24,084 nucleotides of DNA from CAYYYJ01 sp964476045 (GCA_964476045.1 CAYYYJ010000015.1:1-24084), one strand, 5' to 3'; shown: positions 1-8,140, numbered from the stretch's first letter. A program made the numbers and translations. The notes: a model not told the origin generated them from the sequence alone.

Positions 1-62
1 AAGAATTATTATAATAAATATACAAAAAAAGTGAGTAAAGTATTTATATCTGCTTAGCGAAT

Positions 63-374
63 ATGTATATTCTTTGTGTTATGACAGTATATGCAAATTT
101 TATGACTGGTGTTGAACACCCAGAACCAGAGGGCAAGCGATTAGAGAGATTTAGGCTGAGCTCGGCTATCTCTGGCTTACTCGGTTTAAATGGTAATACT
201 GATAATCATAATGATGCATATAGATTTGCAGGTTCCATAATACACGCCAGGGATCTTAGAGGGGATGACACAATTTATTTCGGGTTCGATGAACAGACTC
301 CTAAAATGACGCGAGATAAAAGAAGACTTCGTAGATATGGAACAGGTGCAAAAAATGCTAATGAAGAGTTTTGA
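63..374 (+). CDS. small hypothetical protein
   Basis: I do not recognise this 103-aa protein. It is basic and polar, has no signal peptide or membrane segment, and its last third is rich in Arg and Lys (TRDKRRLRRYG near residues 82-92), which could fit nucleic-acid binding. A TATA-like stretch lies at 41-48. In-frame ATGs occur at 63, 81 and 102; if transcripts start about 26 nt after the TATA box, 81 would be a nearly leaderless start, and 102 (beginning MTGVEHPEPEG) is also possible. The 3' end overlaps the convergent HD-domain gene by 17 nt. The start and the reality of the gene are uncertain. Confidence 0.45.
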   Translation: MYILCVMTVYANFMTGVEHPEPEGKRLERFRLSSAISGLLGLNGNTDNHNDAYRFAGSIIHARDLRGDDTIYFGFDEQTPKMTRDKRRLRRYGTGAKNANEEF

Positions 375-1809
375 TCATATTGAAGAATCCTGTGTGGCCT
401 CTTTTTGATGCTTCCCCTTTTTTTCTTACAAGATCTTGGACTTTTCTGCCTTTAGGTTTACTGGTTATTAGACGTATAGCATACAGTCTTCTCAGCTCAG
501 CACGCATAGAACCTCTAAGACTTGGGTCATAACCAAATATGCTTTTAAATTCTGGTACGCCATCTTTTGTTCTAACTATCATTGCTGCTTTTTTATCTAG
601 CTCTAATCTGTCTATTTGTGGTGAGAAGGCTATTGCAAGTTCTGTGGGATCGAGGTGCAGCTCTCTCATAAGCTTGTACTCCAATTCCACAAGTCTAGGT
701 AATGCTTTCTTTATGTCTAAATTGTCGTTTAGCCCTTCAATTTCTTTTGGATCACTGATATACACAAGATCTTCCACTGTATTGGGTTCACCAACTATCC
801 CTTCAGGTGTCATTCCAAATCTCTCATCAGAATCAGCTTCACTCAGACCCTGCGGATACCTTATTGATGCTACTGTAGCAAGCTGGGAACTGGCTTCGAA
901 GGATTCTACTAATTTTATTAAATCCCTAGATTCGTCATTTTCCCTTAAGAAGTCCATGAGTTTTGCATCTGTCATGTTGTATCCATCTTCCAGATTGAGC
1001 CTGTTTCTTTTTTTGCCTTTTGTTGCAGCTCTTACAATGGCTCTCATTTCAAAGGCTTCTAAGGTTTCTACATCAGGCCTGATATAGATGTAGATGTTGT
1101 TATGGATTATTCCATGTAAAAAAGATTTTACATGATGCATGACGCTTCTAGAGACCGCGATTCTTTTTCCATCGAAGTAAAGGTTGTCCATTATTGCACG
1201 TATATTGGCTTTGGTGTCGGCACCATCTCCAACACAATAATAGCTGTCCCTGAAAATATAATCCAGCCGATCAAAACTCACTCCTTTAGAAGAAACTAAT
1301 CTTGCTAATGGTTCGCCATTGGATAATACTCTCCCCAGATCGCCGGTTATATCATTGTCTTCGAAATGCGTCCCACCAGCTTCTTTGAGTTCTTCTGATA
1401 ACTGGGGTATTATTTCCAAGCCTCTTGTTTTATGGTTTTTGTTTATGTAAGTCTCTGCAACAATGTCATAAACATGTGACTGGGGGCCGTGGCCAATGTC
1501 ATGGAGCAATGCAGTCGCGAGCAGTAAAAACTGTTTGTAAGGGCTCAGGTTGTGGCGCCTGCCTTGTATGAATTCTTGAGCCAGATAGAAGACTCCAAGA
1601 GTGTGTTCGTATCGAGTATGTTTTGCGCTTGGAATTACACGATCTATAATATCGAGCTGGCCAACATCGTATAGTCTTGTGAAATGATGATTACCTATAA
1701 CAGGAGTAAAGTCTACCTCATATCCATTTGTAAGCACTACTTTGAAATTTACATCGACGCTGCCCCGATAGGTAGGGATGTTTTTAGGCAATCTTATTTC
1801 AGAAACCAT
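358..1809 (-). CDS. HD-domain phosphohydrolase (SAMHD1/dGTPase-like, COG1078 type)
   Basis: This 483-aa cytoplasmic protein is a metal-dependent HD phosphohydrolase of the type that hydrolyses nucleotides or deoxynucleoside triphosphates. The HD metal ligands are visible in the usual order: His69 in TRYEHTLGV, His103-Asp104 in LLHDIGHGPQSH, and a later Asp at 180 or 183 in SFDRLDYIFRDSYY. Those motifs and the RDSYY segment are typical of COG1078 proteins; the substrate cannot be read from the sequence. The C-terminal part is the usual long, less conserved extension with a basic tail. The start is supported by a minus-strand TATA box at 1832-1839, 27 nt upstream, so the mRNA is probably leaderless. 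It is transcribed divergently from the RPA-like gene and could share nucleotide or DNA metabolism with it, but this is only inferred from position. Confidence 0.9.
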   Translation of the reverse strand: MVSEIRLPKNIPTYRGSVDVNFKVVLTNGYEVDFTPVIGNHHFTRLYDVGQLDIIDRVIPSAKHTRYEHTLGVFYLAQEFIQGRRHNLSPYKQFLLLATALLHDIGHGPQSHVYDIVAETYINKNHKTRGLEIIPQLSEELKEAGGTHFEDNDITGDLGRVLSNGEPLARLVSSKGVSFDRLDYIFRDSYYCVGDGADTKANIRAIMDNLYFDGKRIAVSRSVMHHVKSFLHGIIHNNIYIYIRPDVETLEAFEMRAIVRAATKGKKRNRLNLEDGYNMTDAKLMDFLRENDESRDLIKLVESFEASSQLATVASIRYPQGLSEADSDERFGMTPEGIVGEPNTVEDLVYISDPKEIEGLNDNLDIKKALPRLVELEYKLMRELHLDPTELAIAFSPQIDRLELDKKAAMIVRTKDGVPEFKSIFGYDPSLRGSMRAELRRLYAIRLITSKPKGRKVQDLVRKKGEASKRGHTGFFNMIKTLH

Positions 1810-1831
1810 AACAAAAATAGCCGACTAAGTT

Positions 1832-1839
1832 TTTTATAT
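1832..1839 (-). promoter_or_regulatory. TATA box of the HD-domain gene
   Basis: The minus strand reads ATATAAAA here, centred 27 nt before the ATG at 1809. This fits an archaeal promoter giving a leaderless transcript. Confidence 0.55.
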
Positions 1840-1860
1840 TCATGAAAAGGTATCGAAGAG

Positions 1861-1868
1861 TATTTTAA
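1861..1868 (+). promoter_or_regulatory. TATA box of the RPA-like gene
   Basis: The sequence tattttaa is centred about 26 nt before the ATG at 1890. Only 22 nt separate it from the oppositely directed TATA box of the HD-domain gene, so the two promoters form a compact divergent pair. No Shine-Dalgarno site precedes the ATG. Confidence 0.5.
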
Positions 1869-1889
1869 TCACAAAGTTATATACAGAGC

Positions 1890-2888
1890 ATGATTGAATT
1901 GGACCAGATTGTTGAGAGGATTACTAAAGAAAGCGGCCAGGAGAAGGAGAGGGTTGAGCGGCTCATTATTGATAAACAGGAAGAGCTTTCTGGGCTAGTT
2001 TCAAAAGAAGGCGCTGCATACATTGTTGGCAGGGAGCTTGGCGTGAATCTTATAAAAGAAGGGAGAAAAGAATTCAAAATAAAGAATTTGGTTTCTGATT
2101 TGTCGTTCATTGATTTGGAGGCAAAGGTTGTCAAGATTTTTGATGTGAGGACGTTTGAGAAGAAGAAAGGGCCGAGTAAAATCGGCACTGTGCAAAATGT
2201 TTTGGTAGGAGATGAGACTGGAACTGTGTTCCTTGTTTTGTGGGGAGAGGATATAGAGAAGATGAAGGAGATAGCTGAAACAGATTCAATCAAAATAATC
2301 AATGCGTTTTCTAAGACTTCTGGGAAGATTGGCGGAGGGATAGAACTGGGCTTGCGGAAGAGAGGCACGATCGAGAAGATAGATAAGAAGATAGCTGTTG
2401 TGGGAACAGACCGAGGATCTGATTTCAGAGCGAATAGGGTTGAGATAAAAGATTTGAAAGAAGAGATGTATGCTGATTTGAGGGGGTGCTTTGTCCAGAT
2501 TATGAGAAGAAGCCCAGTCTACTTTATCTGCCCGCAGTGTTCAAGTTCTTTAGGTGGCCAGGGGAAATGTAAAACTCACGGGGAAGTGCAGCCAAATAAA
2601 GCGGCCATGTTCACAGGGGTTTTGGATGATGGAACAGGGACAATAAGGCTGGTAGCGTTTAAGGAGATTGCAGAGAAGTTATATGGAGCTAAAGCAGACC
2701 AGATTGATTTGGCTAATTTGGAAAAGTTTTATGACGAGATCGATCTGCTCGGGAAAGAGTTTGTTGTCGGGGGCAGGGTGAAGAAAAATAATTTTTCTGG
2801 AGAGATTGAGATGATTGTTAATAGGCTGGATGGGATAGATAATAAAAAAGAGTGTGAGATTTTGCTTAAGGAGTTGGGAGTAGGTTAG
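1890..2888 (+). CDS. archaeal replication protein A-like ssDNA-binding protein (OB folds plus zinc site)
   Basis: This 332-aa protein resembles archaeal RPA subunits, which coat single-stranded DNA in replication, repair and recombination. Residues 1-65 are a helical N-terminal region of the kind found in archaeal RPA (ending SKEGAAYIVGRELGV). An OB fold follows at about 70-175, with the VLVGDETGTVFLVLWGE strand pair. A zinc site comes next: Cys214, Cys217, Cys227 and His230 in CPQCSSSLGGQGKCKTHG. A second OB fold spans about 235-325 (FTGVLDDGTGTIRLVAF). The zinc site between OB folds is a known feature of euryarchaeal RPA. The ATG at 1890 sits 26 nt after a TATA box. It is followed by a 74-aa gene and an Lhr helicase on the same strand, a reasonable DNA-maintenance neighbourhood. 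Confidence 0.88.
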   Translation: MIELDQIVERITKESGQEKERVERLIIDKQEELSGLVSKEGAAYIVGRELGVNLIKEGRKEFKIKNLVSDLSFIDLEAKVVKIFDVRTFEKKKGPSKIGTVQNVLVGDETGTVFLVLWGEDIEKMKEIAETDSIKIINAFSKTSGKIGGGIELGLRKRGTIEKIDKKIAVVGTDRGSDFRANRVEIKDLKEEMYADLRGCFVQIMRRSPVYFICPQCSSSLGGQGKCKTHGEVQPNKAAMFTGVLDDGTGTIRLVAFKEIAEKLYGAKADQIDLANLEKFYDEIDLLGKEFVVGGRVKKNNFSGEIEMIVNRLDGIDNKKECEILLKELGVG

Positions 2889-2927
2889 TGTGGCATCTGC
2901 TTTTAAAGTTTTCAGACAAATAAGTAG

Positions 2928-3152
2928 ATGGAAAAATCAGGAATCCAAGAAAGAATTAAGAGATACTTGGATAGCAATAAAGAAGTTGGTCTAGGTGTTC
3001 TATTACAAAACTGTTTACATACAGGAGGATCATTTATTGATGGCATTTATGTTTTGGATGAGATGGTGAAAACAGGCAGAGTAAACTGCGCAGAGAGAGA
3101 CGACGGCTTTTTTTACTCTGTTGTTAAACCTGCCTCAAAAAAGAGGGGATAG
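2928..3152 (+). CDS. small winged-helix-like hypothetical protein
   Basis: The 74-aa product has no signal or membrane segment. Its layout (two predicted helices, then VLDEMVKTGRVNCAERDDGFFYSVV) resembles the recognition helix and wing of a winged-helix domain, where a short helix, a GRV turn and an aromatic beta-hairpin are common. This is a fold-level impression, not a family assignment. It has its own TATA-like element (ttttaaag, 2901-2908) centred about 24 nt before the ATG, so it is probably a separate leaderless transcript rather than read-through from the RPA gene. It could be a DNA-binding partner of RPA or the helicase. Confidence 0.65.
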   Translation: MEKSGIQERIKRYLDSNKEVGLGVLLQNCLHTGGSFIDGIYVLDEMVKTGRVNCAERDDGFFYSVVKPASKKRG

Positions 3153-3168
3153 TTTTTAGGGAAAGGTT

Positions 3169-3178
3169 TTATTATATA
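3169..3178 (+). promoter_or_regulatory. TATA box of the helicase gene
   Basis: The sequence ttattatata would place transcription start near 3200. A leader of roughly 45 nt would then precede the ATG at 3248. A Shine-Dalgarno site aggag at 3234-3238 ends 9 nt before that ATG and decides the start over the upstream TTG at 3203 and GTG at 3224. Confidence 0.5.
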
Positions 3179-3247
3179 GTTCTAATTACATTTGTTTAAT
3201 CGTTGATACGGAAAAATATAACAGTGTTATATCAGGAGCTATCGCCT

Positions 3248-6200
3248 ATGCCAGTATTCGATTTGCTATCCAAAGAACTGCAAAAACCCGTGAAGGAGAG
3301 GTTCAAGAGCCCAACGCCTATACAAGAAAAAGCTATACCAAGCATACTCAGCGGGAAAAATGTGCTTGTCCTTGCTTCTACTGGATCGGGAAAAACCGAA
3401 TCAGCTCTTATCCCGATCTTCGACAAAATAATAACAGAAAAGTCATCTGCAATCTCCGCTCTTTATATCACGCCTCTAAGGGCACTGAATAGAAATTTGC
3501 AGGATAGATTATACTGGTGGGCAGGGAAATTGGATATTGATATTTCTACCAGGCATGGAGACACAACACAATATGAAAGAAGCAAACAAGCTGCAAACCC
3601 TCCGGATATTTTGATCTCTACACCAGAAACTTTGCAATCGCTTCTTGTCGGGAAATTAATGAGAGAACATCTGAAAAATGTAAAGTATGTAGTGATAGAT
3701 GAAGTGCATGAACTCGTTGGAAGCAAGAGAGGCGTCCAGCTTTCTGTTGCATTAGAGAGGCTGAAGAACTTGACCCAGAAAGATGCCCAGATAATTGGAT
3801 TGTCTGCTACTGTTGGGAGCAAAGAAGACGTTGCTAAATTTTTGATGGGTAACTCTGAAAGGGGCATCGAAGTTCTGGATGTCAGTCGAGGCAAAAAACT
3901 GGACATTAGCGTAGAATCTCCGAGCGCAAAAAAAGAAAATATCGATGGGATAAAAGAACTTGCTGAACAAGGATCTGTTCCTATCCAGGTAGCTGCAAGG
4001 CTTTATAGAATATCTGAACTCGCAAAGAAAAAGGATTCAGTCCTTATATTCACAAACACTAGGGAGTCTGCTGAGATTCTTTCTTCTCGGCTAAAAATTT
4101 TAGACAAATCAATTGAAGCCCATCACTCTTCTCTATCGAAATATGCCAGACTTGAAGCTGAAAGGAGATTCAAAGAGAAGGAAATAAAAAATCTAGTTTG
4201 TACAAGCAGCTTGGAGTTAGGGATAGATATTGGCTCAATTGATTTTGTTTTGCAGTTTATGTCTCCAAGGCAGGTTTCGAAACTTCTGCAAAGAGTTGGG
4301 AGAAGCGGGCATGATCTCGAAAGGGTTTCTCACGGCATTATAATCGCTGGGGAAACAGATGATATTTTTGAATCGACTGCGATAGCGAAGCTCGCTTTGG
4401 AAAAGAAAATAGAAGCTACACCGCTTTATGGAAAATCGCTTGACGTCCTAGGGCATCAGATTGTGGGTTTGTCTTTAGAAGGGGATATAGAGCTGGACAA
4501 AGCCTATGAAATTATAAGGAGAGCTTCGCCATTCCAGAAATTGGGCAGGGATGAGTTTTTTGAGGTCTGCATGTTTATGGATAAGTTGAATTACATTTTT
4601 GTTAACGACATGTTCACACCTGGAAAAGTTTTCATAAGAAGGAAGAAAAAAGCCTGGGAATATTATTATGGAAACCTCTCAACAATACCTGATGTAAAGA
4701 ATTACCAACTATTTGACACGATTTCCAACCAGGCTGTGGGAAGCCTGGATGCAGAATTTGTGGCCCTTAACGGAAGCCCTGGATCAAATATAATCTGCAA
4801 AGGGCTGTGCTGGAGGATAATCGAATTGAGGGAGAATAGGCTATATGTCGAGCCGATTGGTGGAATAGAAGCTGCAATCCCCGCGTGGGAAGGCGAACTC
4901 ATACCTGTCCCGGAAGAGGTTGCAAGAACAGTTGGCGATCTGAGAAAAGTTGTCTCTCTGAAGATCAGATTAAAGGAAGACGATAAAAAAATAATTTCGT
5001 GGGTAAAAGAAAACTATCCCGTCTCCCATGAAGTGGCTGAAGACATTTTAGACTCTATAAAAAAACAAGTCAAGTTTGGATTTGTTCCCGNNNNNNNNNN
5101 NNNNNNNNNNNNNNNNNNNNNNNNNNNNNNNNNNNNNNNNNNNNNNNNNNNNNNNNNNNNNNNNNNNNNNNNNNNNNNNNNNNNNNNNNNGCTGAAGACA
5201 TTTTAGACTCTATAAAAAAACAAGTCAAGTTTGGATTTGTTCCCGACAATGAGAATATTTTAGTAGAGTATGGGGAACCAGAAATAGATGGGGATACAGA
5301 CCAGAATTTTAAAGTGATCTTCCACACGTCTTTCGGATCCCTAGTAAATGATACGCTGGGGAGGGCGTTGACAACTGCTTTAACAAATTCAATGGGTTCG
5401 GTTGGTTTGAAATCTGACCCTTACAGAATTGTTCTGACATTGCAGTCCGAGAATTGGGAACCTGTTCTGGATCTTTTCAATAATCTGAAGCCTTCTGATC
5501 TAGATAACTTGCTGGAAATGAACCTGACAAATACAGATTTGTTTAGATGGAGATTCCTGCATGTTGCAAAAAGGTTTGGAATAATATCTAAAGATGCAGA
5601 CTACAGCAAAGCCTATCTTAGAAAAATAATTGAAATTTATTCTAAAAGCCCTGTTTACAGGGAAGCGCTCAACGAGATTTTTGAAGAGAAGCTCGACATA
5701 GAAGGCGCGAAAAAAGCTTTGGGTCAAATCAGAAAAGGAAAAATTAAAATTAAATTGATGGAAGGGATATCCCCTTTAGGGAAACTTGGGTTAGGCAGGA
5801 AATTTGAGATCGTACCGCCTGACAGGCCTGAAAAAGAGATACTGGAGATGTTCAGGAAGAGGGTAGAGAATACTGAAGTGGGCCTTGTCTGCTGCAACTG
5901 CGCAAAATGGTCAGCTGTTTATACTGTGAAAAATCTTCCTAAAGCAATTATTTGCCCTTTATGCGGGGCCAGGCTTGTCGGAGTTGTTCCTGAGAGATAT
6001 GCAGAGGACGCAAAAAAGCTTGTAAAAAAATCTTTAGAGAACAAGAAGATGACACAGCAAGAGAAGAAATGGTTGGATATGACACTGGATTCAGGAAGCT
6101 TAGTTATAACTTACGGGCCCGAAGCTGCAAAGGTCATGGCAGGCCGCGGTGTCGGCGTTGCAACTGCAAAAAGGGTTTTAGCCAAGATGCTTAAAGGAGA

Positions 6201-6270
6201 CGACCTCCTCCAGGAAATCCTGGACGCCGAAAGGCAGTACGCAAAAAACAGGAGGTTCTGGAGAGGTTGA
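3248..6270 (+). CDS. lhr: Lhr-type superfamily 2 helicase, split by an assembly gap
   Basis: An ATP-dependent helicase of the archaeal Lhr family, which acts on nucleic acids in DNA repair or RNA processing. Positions below refer to the 955-aa protein obtained by removing the 100-N gap and one copy of the 55-bp duplication around it. Q-motif region PTPIQEKAIP; Walker A GSGKT at 46-50; DEVH at 151-154; SAT at 186-188; CTSSLELGIDIG at 318-329; motif VI QRVGRSGH at 348-355. The long C-terminal region is the DEAD/H-associated domain of Lhr proteins, and ends with a Cys4 cluster (Cys830, Cys833, Cys851, Cys854) like that of some archaeal Lhr proteins. The frame before the gap and the frame after it are the same once collapsed, so the gene is very probably intact. 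The start at 3248 is chosen for its Shine-Dalgarno site and because MPVFDLLSKEL matches the usual Lhr N-terminus. Confidence 0.9.
5036..5245. repeat. identical 55-bp flanks of the gap (unmerged contig overlap)
   Basis: Bases 5036-5090 and 5191-5245 are identical over all 55 positions and read in the same protein frame (AEDILDSIKK onward). They abut the two sides of the N run exactly. This is what results when two contigs overlapping by 55 bp are joined by a fixed-size gap instead of being merged. Confidence 0.92.
5091..5190. other. scaffold gap of 100 N
   Basis: Exactly 100 undetermined bases, the conventional placeholder for a gap of unknown length. Given the matching flanks, the true gap is most likely negative (a 55-bp overlap) and nothing is missing. 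Confidence 0.95.
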
Positions 6271-6671
6271 AAAACCTTCCTTAATCGCTTATGTCAAGCA
6301 TATCAACCACCCCTATCTCTTTTTGGTTAAGCTTCTTTTAGCTTTGCTGAAAGTGCCTGCGAAAGCAGTGAATTTTATCCAACTATAGCTATCCAATTTA
6401 AATTGCTATTTTTCCTCTTGACATTTTTTGCATATACCGTCTACATTTATCTGGAAATGACAGACTTTAGCTTCGATATTTTTGAGAAAATCTATTGACT
6501 CTATCCCCCCACGACTAAACTATAGACACGACGACTTTGATTTTTTCGGTTTCGCCGAACGTTGCACTAAAATCCAACCCCTATCGAGGGAATATAACAT
6601 CTCTCAGAATTTCTCTTTATCCTGTTCAATTATTTATTTAACGCCTCGCCTTAGCCCTGGTTCTGAAAAAT
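6271..6671. other. gene-poor interval between helicase and MNT genes
   Basis: About 400 bp without an intact gene. Apart from the Fur-like remnant at 6406-6519 I see no RNA gene, repeat or mobile-element end. The plus-strand frame open from 6482 runs into the antisense of the MNT gene and has a composition unlike its neighbours, so I do not count it. Confidence 0.5.
6406..6519 (-). pseudogene. Fur-like regulator remnant (C-terminal end)
   Basis: On the minus strand an open frame of 37 codons ends with HFQINVDGICKKCQEEK and a stop. A GICKKC motif close to the C-terminus after a hydrophobic beta strand is the hallmark of the second Cys pair in Fur/PerR-type metal regulators. A neighbouring frame just upstream reads SWGDRVNRFSQ, which resembles the segment before the first CxxC in that family. 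No start codon, wing or first Cys pair is intact, so this looks like an eroded gene. The assignment rests on a short motif and is tentative. Confidence 0.35.
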
Positions 6672-7304
6672 CTACCTTTCAACAAATTCTGAAAACCTGG
6701 GCAAATACACGCTTGCAGTTTTATGGGCAACATCCAGGTCTTTCAGGATCTGGGATATCTTTTCAGAGTCTTTTGTATTTATCAGGATGGCGTTTCTAAG
6801 GGGTTTCCCTTCATACAACTCTATGAGGCCCTGAGTCTCATAAATTTTGACTTTTTCGTTTTCTTTCCTTTTTGTTTTATGGCCAAAGAGCCTTATTGCG
6901 AGGCTTACCCTTGTATTTTTATCCAGATCTGTGGTGTCATAAGTGATTATTTCCATTTCAGCCAGCTTTTCTTTTTCTGCTGTGATTTGTATTGGCTTGC
7001 CATACAGGAGTATGCCGTCTGCTATATGTTCTGGATCAGGCTTCACAGCAATTATCGAATGGAGGAGGTTTGAGAGGTTATCTGAAATTATTTTTTTATT
7101 GATCTTGTTTTCTATATCCTCTATTGCCTTTATGTCCGCTCCCCCATGAACAAATATCTTTATATCTATGTCTGATGTCCTTGTCATCTCATCAGAGATT
7201 ATGCTCCCATACAAAACAAAACCTTTAAGTTCTATCCTAGCTTTAAGGATTTCATACAGGTATTCATGGATATAAGGCAGATAAAGGAGCAGTTTCTTAT
7301 TCAT
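6672..7304 (-). CDS. MNT-type nucleotidyltransferase (antitoxin of a HEPN/MNT pair)
   Basis: A 210-aa protein with the minimal nucleotidyltransferase motif: Gly33-Ser34 in LYGSIISDEM followed by Asp45-x-Asp47 in SDIDIKIF. In HEPN/MNT modules this protein neutralises the HEPN RNase toxin, in characterised cases by AMPylating it. The C-terminal half (about 110-210) is a longer extension with no fold I recognise. It follows the HEPN gene with an 8-nt overlap (7297-7304), which implies translational coupling. A strong Shine-Dalgarno site (minus-strand GGGAGGG, 7309-7315) lies 4 nt before its ATG. That supports this start and contrasts with the leaderless first gene. Confidence 0.82.
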   Translation of the reverse strand: MNKKLLLYLPYIHEYLYEILKARIELKGFVLYGSIISDEMTRTSDIDIKIFVHGGADIKAIEDIENKINKKIISDNLSNLLHSIIAVKPDPEHIADGILLYGKPIQITAEKEKLAEMEIITYDTTDLDKNTRVSLAIRLFGHKTKRKENEKVKIYETQGLIELYEGKPLRNAILINTKDSEKISQILKDLDVAHKTASVYLPRFSEFVER

Positions 7305-7707
7305 ATTTCCCTCCCAGAACCTCTTTTAGTTTTAGTTCTGCCTGAAAAAATAAATCCAGCAGATTAATATAAATTGAAAAAGCTTTCTCAACGTCTTCTT
7401 TGGAATCAGATGAACCGTGGACAACCCTGTACTTCAGGTCTTCAAGGGCCCGGAAGAGCCTTGATATCTGGAAGGAAGTTTCTCCAAACAAATTTTCCCT
7501 TATTATTTCCCCCTCTATTTTGTTGTGCTTCAGATCTGCCTGTTCTTTAAGCTTTCCTGATAAGTGCAAAACAAGATTGGCTATATTTGTAGCTGCAAGA
7601 ACAGACCCCTCTACTATAAGCTTCCTGTGCAGGACAGGATCTTTCAGAAGTTCTTTAAGGCTGGCCTCATAACTTTCTTTATCCAGAACATGCCTCTCAG
7701 TTTTCAT
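7297..7707 (-). CDS. HEPN-domain protein (toxin of a HEPN/MNT pair)
   Basis: A 136-aa, largely helical protein placed directly upstream of and overlapping an MNT nucleotidyltransferase, the arrangement of HEPN/MNT toxin-antitoxin loci in which the HEPN member is an RNase. The catalytic segment is LKYRVVHGSS at 91-100. Family members usually have R-x4-6-H (often RNxxxH); here the position six residues before and including His97 reads K92-Y-R-V-V-H97, so the first Arg is replaced by Lys and the only nearby Arg (R94) is two residues from the His register. It may be a weakened nuclease, or the identification of the active pair may be off. Transcription likely starts at the ATG from the TATA box at 7727-7736. 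Four 14-bp near-palindromes around the promoter suggest autoregulation. Confidence 0.75.
   Translation of the reverse strand: MKTERHVLDKESYEASLKELLKDPVLHRKLIVEGSVLAATNIANLVLHLSGKLKEQADLKHNKIEGEIIRENLFGETSFQISRLFRALEDLKYRVVHGSSDSKEDVEKAFSIYINLLDLFFQAELKLKEVLGGKYE
7308..7315 (-). promoter_or_regulatory. ribosome binding site of the MNT gene
   Basis: The minus strand reads GGGAGGGA at the end of the HEPN gene, just before the ATG at 7304. It confirms the start of the second gene in the pair. Confidence 0.7.
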
Positions 7708-7814
7708 AATTAATTATATAATCTGGCTATTATAAAGCTTTTCTATAGTCAGTTATATACTTATAATTAGTTATAGAATGCTGTATATTCAGGCTCTTTA
7801 TATAATTGGTTATA
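7705..7814. promoter_or_regulatory. four-site operator array around the HEPN/MNT promoter
   Basis: Four copies of a 14-bp near-palindrome with consensus TATAATTAGTTATA: 7705-7718 (CATAATTAATTATA), 7744-7757 (TATAGTCAGTTATA), 7762-7775 (TATAATTAGTTATA) and 7801-7814 (TATAATTGGTTATA). Start-to-start distances are 39, 18 and 39 bp. Each arm is TATAA/TTATA around a 4-bp centre. The first site covers the start codon and the TATA box at 7727-7736 lies between the first and second sites, so occupancy would block transcription. I infer an operator for autoregulation by the HEPN/MNT complex or an unlinked regulator. AT-richness raises the chance of accidental palindromes, but the shared asymmetric centre and regular spacing argue for function. 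Confidence 0.6.
7727..7736 (-). promoter_or_regulatory. TATA box of the HEPN/MNT operon
   Basis: The minus strand reads TTTATAATAG, centred 25 nt before the ATG at 7707, which implies a leaderless first gene. It sits between operator-like sites at 7705-7718 and 7744-7757. Confidence 0.55.
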
Positions 7815-7927
7815 TACGGACAAGATACGCAACTTGCCTTCACGTGGAACTCTGTCTAATATTTAGTCTGCCTTTCTGCCAAGAGTCTTAAGTCTACACA
7901 TCAAACAATTCGCCTATTCATTGTTAG

Positions 7928-8140
7928 TCGAGCCAGCACAAAGACATAGAAAACGATTTTCTTATAGTTGCATCAGCTTCTGTTGCAAGCGTTCAGAACA
8001 TATTATCTTTGAATAGAAAAACAATGGCTTCAGAAGAAATGGTGAAAGTCTATAATTCGGTGAACTCCAGAAACAAATACAAAACACCTAAATTCTTAAC
8101 AAGTAGGGAAGCTTTAAGCCGATTCCTGAAGTCGCTTTAA
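7928..8140 (+). pseudogene. C-terminal remnant of a PIN-domain-like protein
   Basis: An open frame of 70 codons with no good start, directly preceded by a TAG stop, encodes a C-terminal segment that looks like archaeal PIN proteins: an acidic NDFLIVASASV segment, then LNRKTMASEEMVKVYNSVN, then KTPKFLTSREALSRFL. In PIN (VapC-type) RNases the acid-rich segment before a hydrophobic helix supplies a metal ligand, and the L.TP.F.(S/T).E..(K/R)FL ending is one I associate with a group of archaeal PIN proteins. The N-terminal half with the first conserved Asp is absent, so it is a truncated gene. An ATG at 8024 could start a 38-aa product. The end overlaps the convergent 56-aa gene by 27 nt. The PIN assignment is moderate at best. 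Confidence 0.4.

Noticed and set aside
539..1087. Plus-strand open frame of 182 codons inside the HD-domain gene
   Set aside because: Antisense shadow of a well-supported gene; Ser/Leu-rich translation with no recognisable motif.
3203..3247. TTG start for the helicase giving 15 more residues
   Set aside because: The ATG at 3248 has a Shine-Dalgarno site at 3234-3238 and begins with the usual Lhr N-terminus.
5036..5245. A genuine direct repeat flanking an unknown insertion
   Set aside because: Both copies end exactly at the N run, the frame closes when they are merged, and the protein then has the normal length; a contig overlap explains all of this.
6482..6799. Plus-strand open frame of 105 codons
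   Set aside because: Half of it is antisense to the MNT nucleotidyltransferase gene, it has no promoter or binding site, and its composition is not protein-like; the Fur-like remnant on the other strand explains part of the first half better.
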